Shown: in pieces, positions 42,887 through 50,966 of the stretch
Layout of the letters: each line of letters starts with the position of its first letter
Position numbering within the stretch: the first letter of the stretch is position 1
NCBI GenBank assembly: GCA_020446675.1
Contig: JAGREE010000031.1
Coordinates: 1-64,000, forward strand
Reading direction: 5' to 3'
Origin: Alphaproteobacteria bacterium
Lineage (GTDB): Bacteria > Pseudomonadota > Alphaproteobacteria > Sphingomonadales > Emcibacteraceae
DNA length: 64,000 nt
Notes under the pieces: generated by a model
Told to the model about the DNA's origin: nothing
The model's input: the letters and a program-made list of their open reading frames with translations, nothing else
The model's database searches: none
Program-made: the position numbers and the translations under genes

Positions 42887-43690
42887 CTAAACCCTGCCGA
42901 GGGCAAAGCCCCTGGCGATATGGTTTCTGACAAAATAAATCACCAATGCCCCCGGAATAATCGTGAGTACGCCGGCAGCAGCGAGCACGCCCCAGTCAAG
43001 ACCGGATGCGGAAACAGTTCGGGTCATCGTGGCCGCAATCGATTTCGCATCGACCGATGTCAGGGTCCGGCTTAAAAGCAATTCCACCCATGAAAACATA
43101 AAACAGAAGAATGCTGCTACCCCAACGCCGGATGCGATGAGCGGCATAAATATTTTTCTAAAAAATGTGAAAAAACCGTAACCATCAATATAGGCCGTTT
43201 CATCAATTTCTTTTGGCACCCCGCGCATGAACCCTTCCAATATCCATACCGCGAGCGGCACATTAAACAGGGTGTGGGCCAGCGCCACAGCAATATGGGT
43301 ATCGAAAAGGCCGATACTTGAATAAAGCTGGAAAAATGGCAAGGCGAAGACAGCCGGCGGGGCCATGCGGTTGGTCAGAAGCCAGAAAAATAAATGTTTA
43401 TCTCCCATAAAATTATAGCGACTGAACGCATAGGCCGCGGGCAGGGCAACTGAAATAGAAATCACCGTGTTCATTAGAACATAAGTGATGGAATTAATAT
43501 AACCACCATACCAGCTGGCATCGGTGAAGATCACCAGATAATTATCAAATGTAAGATTTTCCGGCCACAGAGAGAAGCCGGATAGTATTTCCTGATTGGT
43601 TTTAAGGCTCATGTTTATTAGCCAGTAAATCGGCAGCATAAGAAAAAGGATATATAGGGTCATGACAAGAGCGGACTTGTTTATTTTCAT
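42887..43690 (-). CDS. glpQ: ABC transporter permease (GlpQ-like)
   Basis: The product has 267 residues, a six-helix MalG-type permease. LYILFLMLPIYWLINMSLKTNQEI opens it, and the EAA loop is in EGFMRGVPKEIDETAYIDGYGFFTFFRKIFMPLI. It pairs with GlpP to form the membrane channel. Its start overlaps the glpP stop by 4 bp. (The name glpQ is also used for a phosphodiesterase elsewhere; here it is the permease.). Confidence 0.9.
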   Translation of the reverse strand: MKINKSALVMTLYILFLMLPIYWLINMSLKTNQEILSGFSLWPENLTFDNYLVIFTDASWYGGYINSITYVLMNTVISISVALPAAYAFSRYNFMGDKHLFFWLLTNRMAPPAVFALPFFQLYSSIGLFDTHIAVALAHTLFNVPLAVWILEGFMRGVPKEIDETAYIDGYGFFTFFRKIFMPLIASGVGVAAFFCFMFSWVELLLSRTLTSVDAKSIAATMTRTVSASGLDWGVLAAAGVLTIIPGALVIYFVRNHIARGFALGRV

Positions 43691-44562
43691 GCGCCAGCTC
43701 CCTTGTCGGATTGAACCATAACTGTGTAAAACACCCAGGAGATCAGAAGTATCACCAGAAAATAAATGAGTGAAAATGCAGCCGCCGGTCCAAGGTCAAA
43801 TTGGCCGATCGCCATTTTAACCAGATCAATGGATAAAAATGTCGTCGCATTGCCGGGACCTCCTCCGGTAACTACAAATGGTTCAGTATAAATCATAAAG
43901 CTGTCCATAAACCGAAGCAGGATCGCAATCAGCAGAACCCCTTTCATTTTAGGCAGCTCAATATATCTAAAAATGCTCCAGCGGCTGGCCTGATCAATTT
44001 TTGCCGCCTGATAATAGGCATCCGGAATGGATTTAAGTCCGGCATAGCAAAGCAGCACCACCAGCGATGTCCAGTGCCAGACATCCATAATAATGATGGT
44101 AATCCAGGCGTCGGTGGCATCCTGCGTATAATTATAATCAAAGCCAAGCTGATCAAGCATATAGCCGAGAAGCCCGATATCGATCCGGCCAAAAATTTGC
44201 CAGATAGTTCCAACCACATTCCATGGAATAAGCAGCGGCAGAGCTATCAGTACCAGGCAGAGGGTCGTCCAAAGGCCGCTTTTTTTGGGCATATTCAGGG
44301 CAACAAAAATACCAAGGGGCACTTCAATGGCCAGAATAATTAATGTGAAGATAATCTGACGGATTAGGGCATCATGGACTCGCTCGGAAGCAAGAATTTC
44401 TTCAAACCATTCAAGGCCGACCCAGAAAAATTCATTATTGCCGAATGTATCCTGCACTGAATAATTTACGACAGTCATTAGCGGGATGATGGCGGAAAAT
44501 GCAACCAGCACCAACATCGGCAGCACCATAAACCATGCTTTTTGATTGGTTGTTTTCCTCAT
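43687..44562 (-). CDS. glpP: ABC transporter permease (GlpP-like)
   Basis: The product has 291 residues, a MalF-type permease. KAWFMVLPMLVLVAFSAIIPLMTVVNYSVQD is TM1 with its periplasmic loop, and the EAA loop lies in GLKSIPDAYYQAAKIDQASRWSIFRYIELPKM. It overlaps glpT and glpQ by 4 bp each, so translation of the three is coupled. Confidence 0.9.
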   Translation of the reverse strand: MRKTTNQKAWFMVLPMLVLVAFSAIIPLMTVVNYSVQDTFGNNEFFWVGLEWFEEILASERVHDALIRQIIFTLIILAIEVPLGIFVALNMPKKSGLWTTLCLVLIALPLLIPWNVVGTIWQIFGRIDIGLLGYMLDQLGFDYNYTQDATDAWITIIIMDVWHWTSLVVLLCYAGLKSIPDAYYQAAKIDQASRWSIFRYIELPKMKGVLLIAILLRFMDSFMIYTEPFVVTGGGPGNATTFLSIDLVKMAIGQFDLGPAAAFSLIYFLVILLISWVFYTVMVQSDKGAGA

Positions 44563-45629
44563 GGTGTCACCAGCCAGTCATCGGTATAAATATTGGTCCG
44601 TGCCTTATCAAAACTGACATAACGCATATTTTCTGAAATGCCGGTTTCTTCTTTTAATATGATATTTATGTCCTGCCCCTGATGTGTGGCTCGAACAATT
44701 TTATAATGACCCACATCCTCAACCCTGTTGATGGTTATGGGAAGGTCATCGGGATTATCTGTTAGGCGGACATATTCCGGGCGAATGCCCAGTTCCAGTT
44801 TTCCTTGAAGGTTTTTATAGCCGTTATTTAATATTATTTCGTGATTGCCGATAATGGCTTTATTACCAACCACATCAGCATTGAGAATATTCATTCCCGG
44901 CGAGCCGATAAAATAACCAACAAAAGTATGTTGCGGTTTTTCAAAAAGCTCTTCAGGTGTTCCGATCTGCACCACTACGCCCATGGACATGACAACAACT
45001 TTATCAGCAAAAGTAAGAGCCTCCGTCTGGTCATGGGTGACATAAATCATGGTATGGCCCAGATTTTGATGAAGCGCTTTGAGCTGGGTTCGAAGCTGCC
45101 ATTTCATGTGGGGATCAATGACCGTTAATGGTTCATCAAAAAGAATGGCATTGACATCCTCGCGCACCAGACCACGACCAAGGCTAATTTTTTGTTTTAT
45201 ATCGGCGGTTAATTCCTTTGCTTTTTTGGTAAGGATATCTTCTGCATCAATTATTCGGGCGATTTCATGAACCCGGCTCTCAATATAAGCCGGTTTTAAG
45301 TTGCGGTTTTTTAATGGGAAAGCAAGGTTTTCATAAACAGTCATAGTATCATAAACCACCGGAAACTGGAAAACCTGTGCTATATTTCGCTCTGCGGTTT
45401 TTTTCTCGGTGACATCCTGTTCATTGAACAATACTTGCCCTTTGGAAGGTTTTAGCAGACCGGAAATGATATTCAGCAGTGTCGTTTTACCGCAGCCGGA
45501 TGGCCCCAGTAGGGCATAGGCGGCCCCGTCTTCCCAAACATGGTTTAAGGTTTTTAAAGCATAATCATTTTCTGTTTCAGGATTTTTCTGATAACTGTGC
45601 GCCAGGTTGGACAGGGTGATTTTTGCCAT
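44559..45629 (-). CDS. glpT: ABC transporter ATPase (GlpT-like)
   Basis: The product has 356 residues of the MalK/UgpC type: Walker A GPSGCGKTT, Walker B AILFDEPLTVID, the H-loop YVTHDQTEA and a C-terminal TOBE/OB regulatory domain. The signature region reads LTADIKQKISLGRG instead of LSGGQ. As far as I recall this is a trait of the GlpT branch, so the second ATP site of the GlpS-GlpT heterodimer may be weak. It starts on the last base of glpS. Confidence 0.88.
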   Translation of the reverse strand: MAKITLSNLAHSYQKNPETENDYALKTLNHVWEDGAAYALLGPSGCGKTTLLNIISGLLKPSKGQVLFNEQDVTEKKTAERNIAQVFQFPVVYDTMTVYENLAFPLKNRNLKPAYIESRVHEIARIIDAEDILTKKAKELTADIKQKISLGRGLVREDVNAILFDEPLTVIDPHMKWQLRTQLKALHQNLGHTMIYVTHDQTEALTFADKVVVMSMGVVVQIGTPEELFEKPQHTFVGYFIGSPGMNILNADVVGNKAIIGNHEIILNNGYKNLQGKLELGIRPEYVRLTDNPDDLPITINRVEDVGHYKIVRATHQGQDINIILKEETGISENMRYVSFDKARTNIYTDDWLVTP

Positions 45630-46717
45630 TATTCAACCCTTTCGGCATATCTTGCGGGCAGGGCCAATTTACCGTCTTTTTTGAATGTATAAATATGATC
45701 CGGATCAAGATAGACGGAAATTTGACTGCCAAGTTTTAAATCATGAATGCCATGAAGCAGGCCAACCCAGGGATTTCCCTCGTGCTCCATATGAATATAT
45801 GTTTCTGAGCCGGTAATTTCGGTAACGTTAAGCCGGGCATCAAATTTCAATTTTTTGTCTTCATGATGAAGGGCAAGGTGATTAGCGCGAAATCCGGCCA
45901 TATAGTCACCGTCATTTAATGTCAGAAATGCATCTGTTGCAGGCATGAGCGTTCCATCACCCAGAATAATTCTGTCTTGCCGTTTGTTAAGGGTCAGAAA
46001 ATTCATCGGCGGGTTAGAAAATATACGCGCTGTGATATTATTTTGCGGCCGGTGATAAACGTCAGACGACTTTCCAAACTGGGTGATACGACCTTCAGAC
46101 ATTGTGGCCGTATTGCCGCCAAGAAGGAGGGCTTCTTCGGGTTCGGTGGTGGCATAAACAAAAATGGAACCGGACGCGGCAAAAATCTTTGGTATTTCAG
46201 TGCGCAATTCTTCACGTAATTTATAATCAAGGTTTGCCAACGGTTCATCAAGAAGCACAAGCCCCGCCCCTTTAACCAATGCCCGGGCAAGAGCGCATCT
46301 TTGCTGCTGCCCACCGGATAGTTCAAGTGGTCTACTTTTCAGAAAAGGGGTCAGTTTCATAAGCGCTGCTGTTTCTCTGACAGCGGTGTCAATTTCAACA
46401 GCAGTTTTTTTCTTAACCCGAAGTGGTGAAGCAATATTTTCATAAACAGTTAGCGAGGGATAGTTGATAAATTGCTGATAAACCATCGCGACATCACGGT
46501 GCTGAACTTTTCGGTTGGTGACATCTTCACCGTTCCAGATAATTTTACCTGTATCAGGTTTATCCAGTCCTGCCATCAGCCGCATCAGGGTGGTTTTTCC
46601 CGCGCCTGTCGGGCCAAGCAGAATATTCATACTGCCAGATTCAAGCGCTAGATTTGTCTGATAAATATGTGGCTCACCGTCAATACTTAAAGTCACATTT
46701 TCAAGCTTCAGTGACAA
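45629..46717 (-). CDS. glpS: ABC transporter ATPase (GlpS-like)
   Basis: The product has 362 residues with Walker A GPTGAGKTT, Q-loop VYQQFINYPS, full signature LSGGQQQRCALARAL, Walker B VLLDEPLANLD and a C-terminal TOBE-like domain. It pairs with GlpT as the canonical partner. It is the first glp gene and starts 10 bp after the PLP gamma-lyase gene, so the transporter is probably part of a longer transcript beginning at the OsmC gene. Confidence 0.9.
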   Translation of the reverse strand: MSLKLENVTLSIDGEPHIYQTNLALESGSMNILLGPTGAGKTTLMRLMAGLDKPDTGKIIWNGEDVTNRKVQHRDVAMVYQQFINYPSLTVYENIASPLRVKKKTAVEIDTAVRETAALMKLTPFLKSRPLELSGGQQQRCALARALVKGAGLVLLDEPLANLDYKLREELRTEIPKIFAASGSIFVYATTEPEEALLLGGNTATMSEGRITQFGKSSDVYHRPQNNITARIFSNPPMNFLTLNKRQDRIILGDGTLMPATDAFLTLNDGDYMAGFRANHLALHHEDKKLKFDARLNVTEITGSETYIHMEHEGNPWVGLLHGIHDLKLGSQISVYLDPDHIYTFKKDGKLALPARYAERVE

Positions 46718-46727
46718 TCAATTCCCC

Positions 46728-47945
46728 TTATATATTTTGCAGTGCCTGATCAAAATCGGCAATTATATCCTCTATATCCTCAATCCCGACAGAGCACCTG
46801 ATAAGGCTTTCAGGAATGTCAAGTCTGGCTCTCTGTTCTTCTGTCAGTTCTACATGGCTTGTTGTTCGCGGTGGACCGACAATCGTTTCAACGCCGCCTA
46901 GATGCGCTGCCCGGTGAGCAAATCTGATTTGCGGCAGAAAGTGACGGACCGCATCAAATCCGCCTTTTAGTGAAAAGCTGAGCATGCCGCTAAATCCATG
47001 CATTTGGCTTTTTGCGATTGAATAATTTTGGCTGTTTTCCAGACCGGGATAAAACACCTGATCAACCTTTTTATGATTTTGCAGGAATTTGGCAAGCTTC
47101 ATGGCATTGTCATTCTGACGTTCGATGCGCAGTTTTAAGGTTTTTAACCCACGAAGCAGAAGATAGGCGGAATTGGCATCCAGTGTGGCGCCATTGATTT
47201 CACGAAAACCATATATTTTCTTTACCAGATCCTTTTTGCCGCAAATAACGCCGCCTAGGGCATCTGAATGACCACCAATAAATTTGGTGGCACTATGAAC
47301 CACCAGATCAGCCCCAAGGGCAAGAGGGTTCTGATTAATTGGCGTGGCAAATGTATTATCAACGACGACCGTTGCACCCACTTTTTTCCCGGCGGCTATC
47401 AGCCTTTTTAAATCCAGTATTTTCATTGTCGGGTTGGTTGGCGTTTCAAGATAGAGTACAGTGCAGCCTTTTAAGCATTCTGCCTCGATCTCATCCTGGT
47501 CATGGGTTTCACACATGGTAACATCAATACCAAAGCGGGGAAGGTGTTCAAGAAAGACGATACTTGTGCCCCCATAAGTGTCCTTTACAGACACTACGCG
47601 CTCACCAGGGGAAAGTAGGGTAAAAAGGGTGTTGCTGATGGCAGCCATACCTGTGGAGAAGCTGGTCGCGGCCTCAGCGTCTTCGAGCACACGCATTTTT
47701 TCTTCAAAGACTTTTACGGTCGGATTGGTGTTGCGACTGTAAATATGACCTTCTCGTTTTCCGGTTGCAACTTCAAACCATTCATCAACATCATCGTGAT
47801 TATAGGAGACACTGTTTACGATGGGTACCTGGGCCACACCTTCAAAAAATCCGTCCGTTTCGCCGGCCCATACTGCTTTTGTTGATTGATGAATTCCATC
47901 CCACTTCTGATTGCTCATATTTTCATCCTTGCTTTTTGAAGTCAT
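46728..47945 (-). CDS. Cys/Met-metabolism PLP-dependent enzyme (gamma-lyase/synthase family)
   Basis: The product has 405 residues. IYSRNTNPTVKVFEEKM, TGMAAISNTLFTLLSPGERVV, VVDNTFATPINQNPLALGADLVVHSATKFIGGHSD (PLP Lys in SATKF) and the C-terminal RCSVGIEDIEDIIADFDQAL are the family signatures. Members catalyse beta/gamma-elimination or replacement on sulfur amino acids (cystathionine gamma-lyase, methionine gamma-lyase, sulfhydrylases); the substrate cannot be told. Two starts are plausible, 47945 and 47918, each with a ribosome-binding site. It lies between the OsmC gene and glpS. Confidence 0.85.
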   Translation of the reverse strand: MTSKSKDENMSNQKWDGIHQSTKAVWAGETDGFFEGVAQVPIVNSVSYNHDDVDEWFEVATGKREGHIYSRNTNPTVKVFEEKMRVLEDAEAATSFSTGMAAISNTLFTLLSPGERVVSVKDTYGGTSIVFLEHLPRFGIDVTMCETHDQDEIEAECLKGCTVLYLETPTNPTMKILDLKRLIAAGKKVGATVVVDNTFATPINQNPLALGADLVVHSATKFIGGHSDALGGVICGKKDLVKKIYGFREINGATLDANSAYLLLRGLKTLKLRIERQNDNAMKLAKFLQNHKKVDQVFYPGLENSQNYSIAKSQMHGFSGMLSFSLKGGFDAVRHFLPQIRFAHRAAHLGGVETIVGPPRTTSHVELTEEQRARLDIPESLIRCSVGIEDIEDIIADFDQALQNI

Positions 47946-47949
47946 ATTT

Positions 47950-48390
47950 TTACTCCATCAGGCTTGAATCAATGATTATTTCATTGGTGATTGTTCTGTG
48001 CACCGGGCATTTCTCTGCTATATCAAAAATTCTTTGACGTTCCTCATCAGTAAGGTCACCAGTAATCGTAATATCCGTCTGAATGTGATCAACAATGCCT
48101 TTTTTAGTTTCACATTTTGCGCAGTCTTCAGCATGAATTTTTGAATGGGAAAGTTTTACTTCAACATTTTCGAGCTTGAACCCTTTTCTTTCTGCATACA
48201 TGCGCATGGTCATTGATTTACAACTGCCAAGAGCCGCCAGTAAAAAATCATAAGGGGATGGGCCAGTGTCTTCGCCACCTACATCTTTTGGCTCATCTGC
48301 CATTAGTGAGTGACCGGTGCTCGTTTCGATTTTGTTGGTATATTTTCCGGTCCCTGTTTCCTGTACGATGACGGTTACTGTTTCTGACAT
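47950..48390 (-). CDS. OsmC-family protein
   Basis: The product has 146 residues: GHSLMADEPKDVGGEDTGPSPYDFLLAALGSCKSMTMRMYAERKG, with Cys in GSCKS, then a C-terminal CPVHRTITNEI with the second Cys. These are the paired OsmC redox cysteines that reduce organic or fatty-acid hydroperoxides. It is the first gene of a run OsmC, PLP lyase, glpSTPQUV, with only 4 bp to the lyase gene. A thiol-stress link with the lyase is an inference. Confidence 0.88.
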   Translation of the reverse strand: MSETVTVIVQETGTGKYTNKIETSTGHSLMADEPKDVGGEDTGPSPYDFLLAALGSCKSMTMRMYAERKGFKLENVEVKLSHSKIHAEDCAKCETKKGIVDHIQTDITITGDLTDEERQRIFDIAEKCPVHRTITNEIIIDSSLME

Positions 48391-48445
48391 TTCAGCTATC
48401 CTTTATATAATGCATTTTTAAAAACTTAGAATAAATGACTTATGA

Positions 48446-49249
48446 TTAATCAAATAATCCTAAGCCATTTTCTTTGATGAAATCATGAATATGAAAAGCG
48501 AGAATTTCCGGTTGCTCAATTGGGGGAAGGTGCCCGGCTCCGTCAATACGGACGAAGGTCGCATCTTCAATCATCATAGCCATATCCTGAACATTTTTGG
48601 GAGTGGTAACCAAATCTTCGTCACTGGCTATGCATAGGGCAGGCACTGTAATCTTTTCAACAACATGACTTAGATCTGTAATCCGGAGGGCTTCGCAGGT
48701 TGCCACATACCCTTCCAGAGTTGTTCGTGTAAGCATATTTTTCCACCCCACGATTTCGGCTTTATTTTCTGACTTGAATCGGGCAGAAAACCATCTGTCC
48801 AATATGGCATCGGCTTGTGAGTTAATTCCCTCGTTTTTAATCAGCTTGATACGTTCTTTCCAGAATTCTTCCGTTCCGATCCGCGGCGAAGTATTGCAAA
48901 GGATCACCCCCCTTAACCGGTTTGGGAATGAGCTTGCAACCTGTTGGGCAATCATACCGCCGACAGAGATGCCGCAAAGAATGGCTTTCTCGATTTTCAG
49001 GTAATCCATCAGGGCAATAACGTCCTGACTCAGCAATTTAATGGTATAGGGCGTGTTTGAAATATCTGACAATCCATGGCCACGTTTATCAAAGCGGATG
49101 ATGCGGTATGACTTATCAAGATATTTTGATAGGCTGTCCCAAAGTCTAAGATCAGTACCCAGAGAATTACAGAATATAATCACCGGGCCTTTTCGGGAGC
49201 CCGTATCTTTATAGTGTATATTAGTGTCATTAATTGATGCAATTTTCAT
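48446..49249 (-). CDS. pcaD: 3-oxoadipate enol-lactonase (PcaD-like alpha/beta hydrolase)
   Basis: The product has 267 residues, an alpha/beta hydrolase. The nucleophile is in CGISVGGMIAQ, the oxyanion HG region is VIIFCNSLGTDLRLWDSL, and the acid and His lie in ASDEDLVTTP and IDGAGHLPPIEQP. FCNSLGTDLRLWD and RFDKRGHGLSD are typical of PcaD, which opens 3-oxoadipate enol-lactone to 3-oxoadipate. It would feed the PcaIJF enzymes at 33.6-37.5 kb. No pcaGHBC genes are in the window, so upstream steps must be elsewhere or the substrate is another ester or lactone. Confidence 0.78.
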   Translation of the reverse strand: MKIASINDTNIHYKDTGSRKGPVIIFCNSLGTDLRLWDSLSKYLDKSYRIIRFDKRGHGLSDISNTPYTIKLLSQDVIALMDYLKIEKAILCGISVGGMIAQQVASSFPNRLRGVILCNTSPRIGTEEFWKERIKLIKNEGINSQADAILDRWFSARFKSENKAEIVGWKNMLTRTTLEGYVATCEALRITDLSHVVEKITVPALCIASDEDLVTTPKNVQDMAMMIEDATFVRIDGAGHLPPIEQPEILAFHIHDFIKENGLGLFD

Positions 49250-49765
49250 TTTCTAAACCGGATTATTGAACAGGATCATGATATTGAATTGAGCCAATAA
49301 AACAAGACAAGAAAAATATATTTTATTTAATGATTGTTTATGACAGCAAGGGAATATTCTTTTTTATTTCATCAATAAAAGCTGTCATCACAGATGGATA
49401 AAATAAAAAGAAAAAGAAAAAAAGAATAAAATTTTAGCATGTGCACTTTTAATGCTGTATAAAGTGCCTATATATACCACTAGTAAAATATAGCCTTAAT
49501 CAATTGCGTCATAGAATACGCCAGTTTCAGGACTTTCCGGATTAGACATTGATTAATTTTTACTTCTCTTGAAGGGGGTATTTCATAAGGCTTGACAAGC
49601 GTCTCACGTTTTAATTATATAGTGATCGCTACAAAAAAAGAAAGTTCCGTTTAAATTATGAGTTTCCAGTAAATAATAAATTTCAATTGAAGCATTTACT
49701 TTTGTCGTTGTTAATATTATTAAGTGCTTCATTAATTCAAATGCATAATTAAATGCATTAACCAA
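49250..49765. other. Intergenic region with the RND pump promoter (no gene)
   Basis: This AT-rich stretch of 516 bp between divergent pcaD and the pump operon has no supportable coding frame. It holds A-rich and T-rich runs around 49380-49440 and the promoter/operator listed at 49592-49633. The remaining bases show no clear hairpins or repeats. Confidence 0.5.
49592..49633 (+). promoter_or_regulatory. RND pump promoter with TetR-type operator
   Basis: TTGACA (49592-49597), a 17-bp spacer, TTATAT (49615-49620), then TAGTGATCGCTACA (49620-49633) overlapping the -10 box by one base. The arrangement is nearly identical to the DUF899 operon promoter at 3783-3823, including TTGACAAGC and TATATAGTGATC. 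The transcript leader would be about 150 nt. Confidence 0.65.
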
Positions 49766-49786
49766 ATGAGAGTAAAGGGTATAATT

Positions 49787-50932
49787 GTGTCAAATCGAAT
49801 AGTGATCATTGCTGTCACTGTCGTGATTGTTGCTGTTGGCGCATGGTATATGTTGTCGTCAGGTCCACAATCAGGCAGTCAGATGGGGGCAATGGGCCAA
49901 ATGCCACCTTCAGCCGTCTCAGTCCTTACATTAAAGGAAGAGACAATTAACCGTGAAGAAATTCTTCCTGGTCGTGTTTCGGCATTCAGACAGGCAGAAA
50001 TCAGGCCTCAGGTAAATGGTATTATTATAAGCCGTCTTTTTGAAGAAGGTTCATTGGTCAAACAGGGACAGGCCCTTTACCAGATTGATGATACACCATA
50101 TAAGGCAGCACTTGCCAGTGCCAAAGCTGATCTTGTCAGTGCGGAAGCCAACCTGAAAGCGGTAACTGCTAAAGAAGCCAGATATCGAGAATTGCTGAAA
50201 ACCAGCGCCGTAAGCGGACAGGCTTATGATGATGTCAAAGCGGACCTTGATAAGGCTGTTGCATCGATAGCCGTTGCAAAGGCATCGGTCGAGGTGGCAG
50301 AAGTCAACCTTGGATATACGCGGGTTTATGCCCCGATCGCCGGCCGAATTGGAAGATCATCGGTAACCGAAGGCGCGCTGGTGACTACCAACCAGTCTGA
50401 CAGCCTTTCCATGATTACGCAGCTTGACCCGATTTATGTTGATATTAATCAGCCAGGTGTTGATTCAATGCGTCTTAGAAATGAACTGTCTGATAAAGAT
50501 AATATCCCCGTTGAAATTATCATCGACAGCACTTCAGGTATGGTCCACCCGCAAAAAGGTAATCTGATATTTTCAGATGTGGTGGTTGATGAAACAACCG
50601 GATCAGTAGGATTGCGGGCTTTGATCCCCAATCCGAACCAGACTTTGTTGCCAGGACTTTTCGTTCGGGCAAAAATCGAATTGGGCGAGCATCCAGCCGT
50701 TTTGGTGCCACAGCGCGCGACAACAAGAAATCCTGACGGGAGTTTGTTGGTCTGGACAGTAGATGCTGAGAATAAAGTTGCGCCAAGACCGATTACCGTT
50801 TCGGGTGATTATGGTGATCAGTGGATTGTAGCTTCGGGTGTTGAAGCGGGCACGACAATTGTTATCGAAGGATATCAGAAAATTCGCCCGGGAATGACTG
50901 TATCGCCTACTCCTTGGGTAGCGGCACAATAG
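49787..50932 (+). CDS. RND efflux periplasmic adaptor (AcrA/MexA-like)
   Basis: The GTG at 49787 has AAGGG seven bases upstream and gives 381 residues; an ATG at 49766 in the same frame lacks a ribosome-binding site. The N-terminus is a membrane anchor (SNRIVIIAVTVVIVAVGAWYML) without a lipobox Cys. Lipoyl halves are IRPQVNGIIISRLFEEGSLVKQGQALYQID and YAPIAGRIGRSSVTEGALV, separated by a coiled coil (about 95-155). The beta-barrel and membrane-proximal domains end in EGYQKIRPGMTVSP. It links the RND pump to an outer-membrane TolC. First gene of the pump operon, 34 bp before the RND gene. Confidence 0.9.
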   Translation: MSNRIVIIAVTVVIVAVGAWYMLSSGPQSGSQMGAMGQMPPSAVSVLTLKEETINREEILPGRVSAFRQAEIRPQVNGIIISRLFEEGSLVKQGQALYQIDDTPYKAALASAKADLVSAEANLKAVTAKEARYRELLKTSAVSGQAYDDVKADLDKAVASIAVAKASVEVAEVNLGYTRVYAPIAGRIGRSSVTEGALVTTNQSDSLSMITQLDPIYVDINQPGVDSMRLRNELSDKDNIPVEIIIDSTSGMVHPQKGNLIFSDVVVDETTGSVGLRALIPNPNQTLLPGLFVRAKIELGEHPAVLVPQRATTRNPDGSLLVWTVDAENKVAPRPITVSGDYGDQWIVASGVEAGTTIVIEGYQKIRPGMTVSPTPWVAAQ

Positions 50933-50966
50933 TCAAAAACTAAATTAGGGTATTAGGAAAGATATT

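Noticed and set aside
50018-50036. GGTATTATTATAAGCC resembles half of the MarR palindrome
   Set aside because: It is inside the adaptor coding sequence, lacks the right half, and is far from the aromatic cluster.
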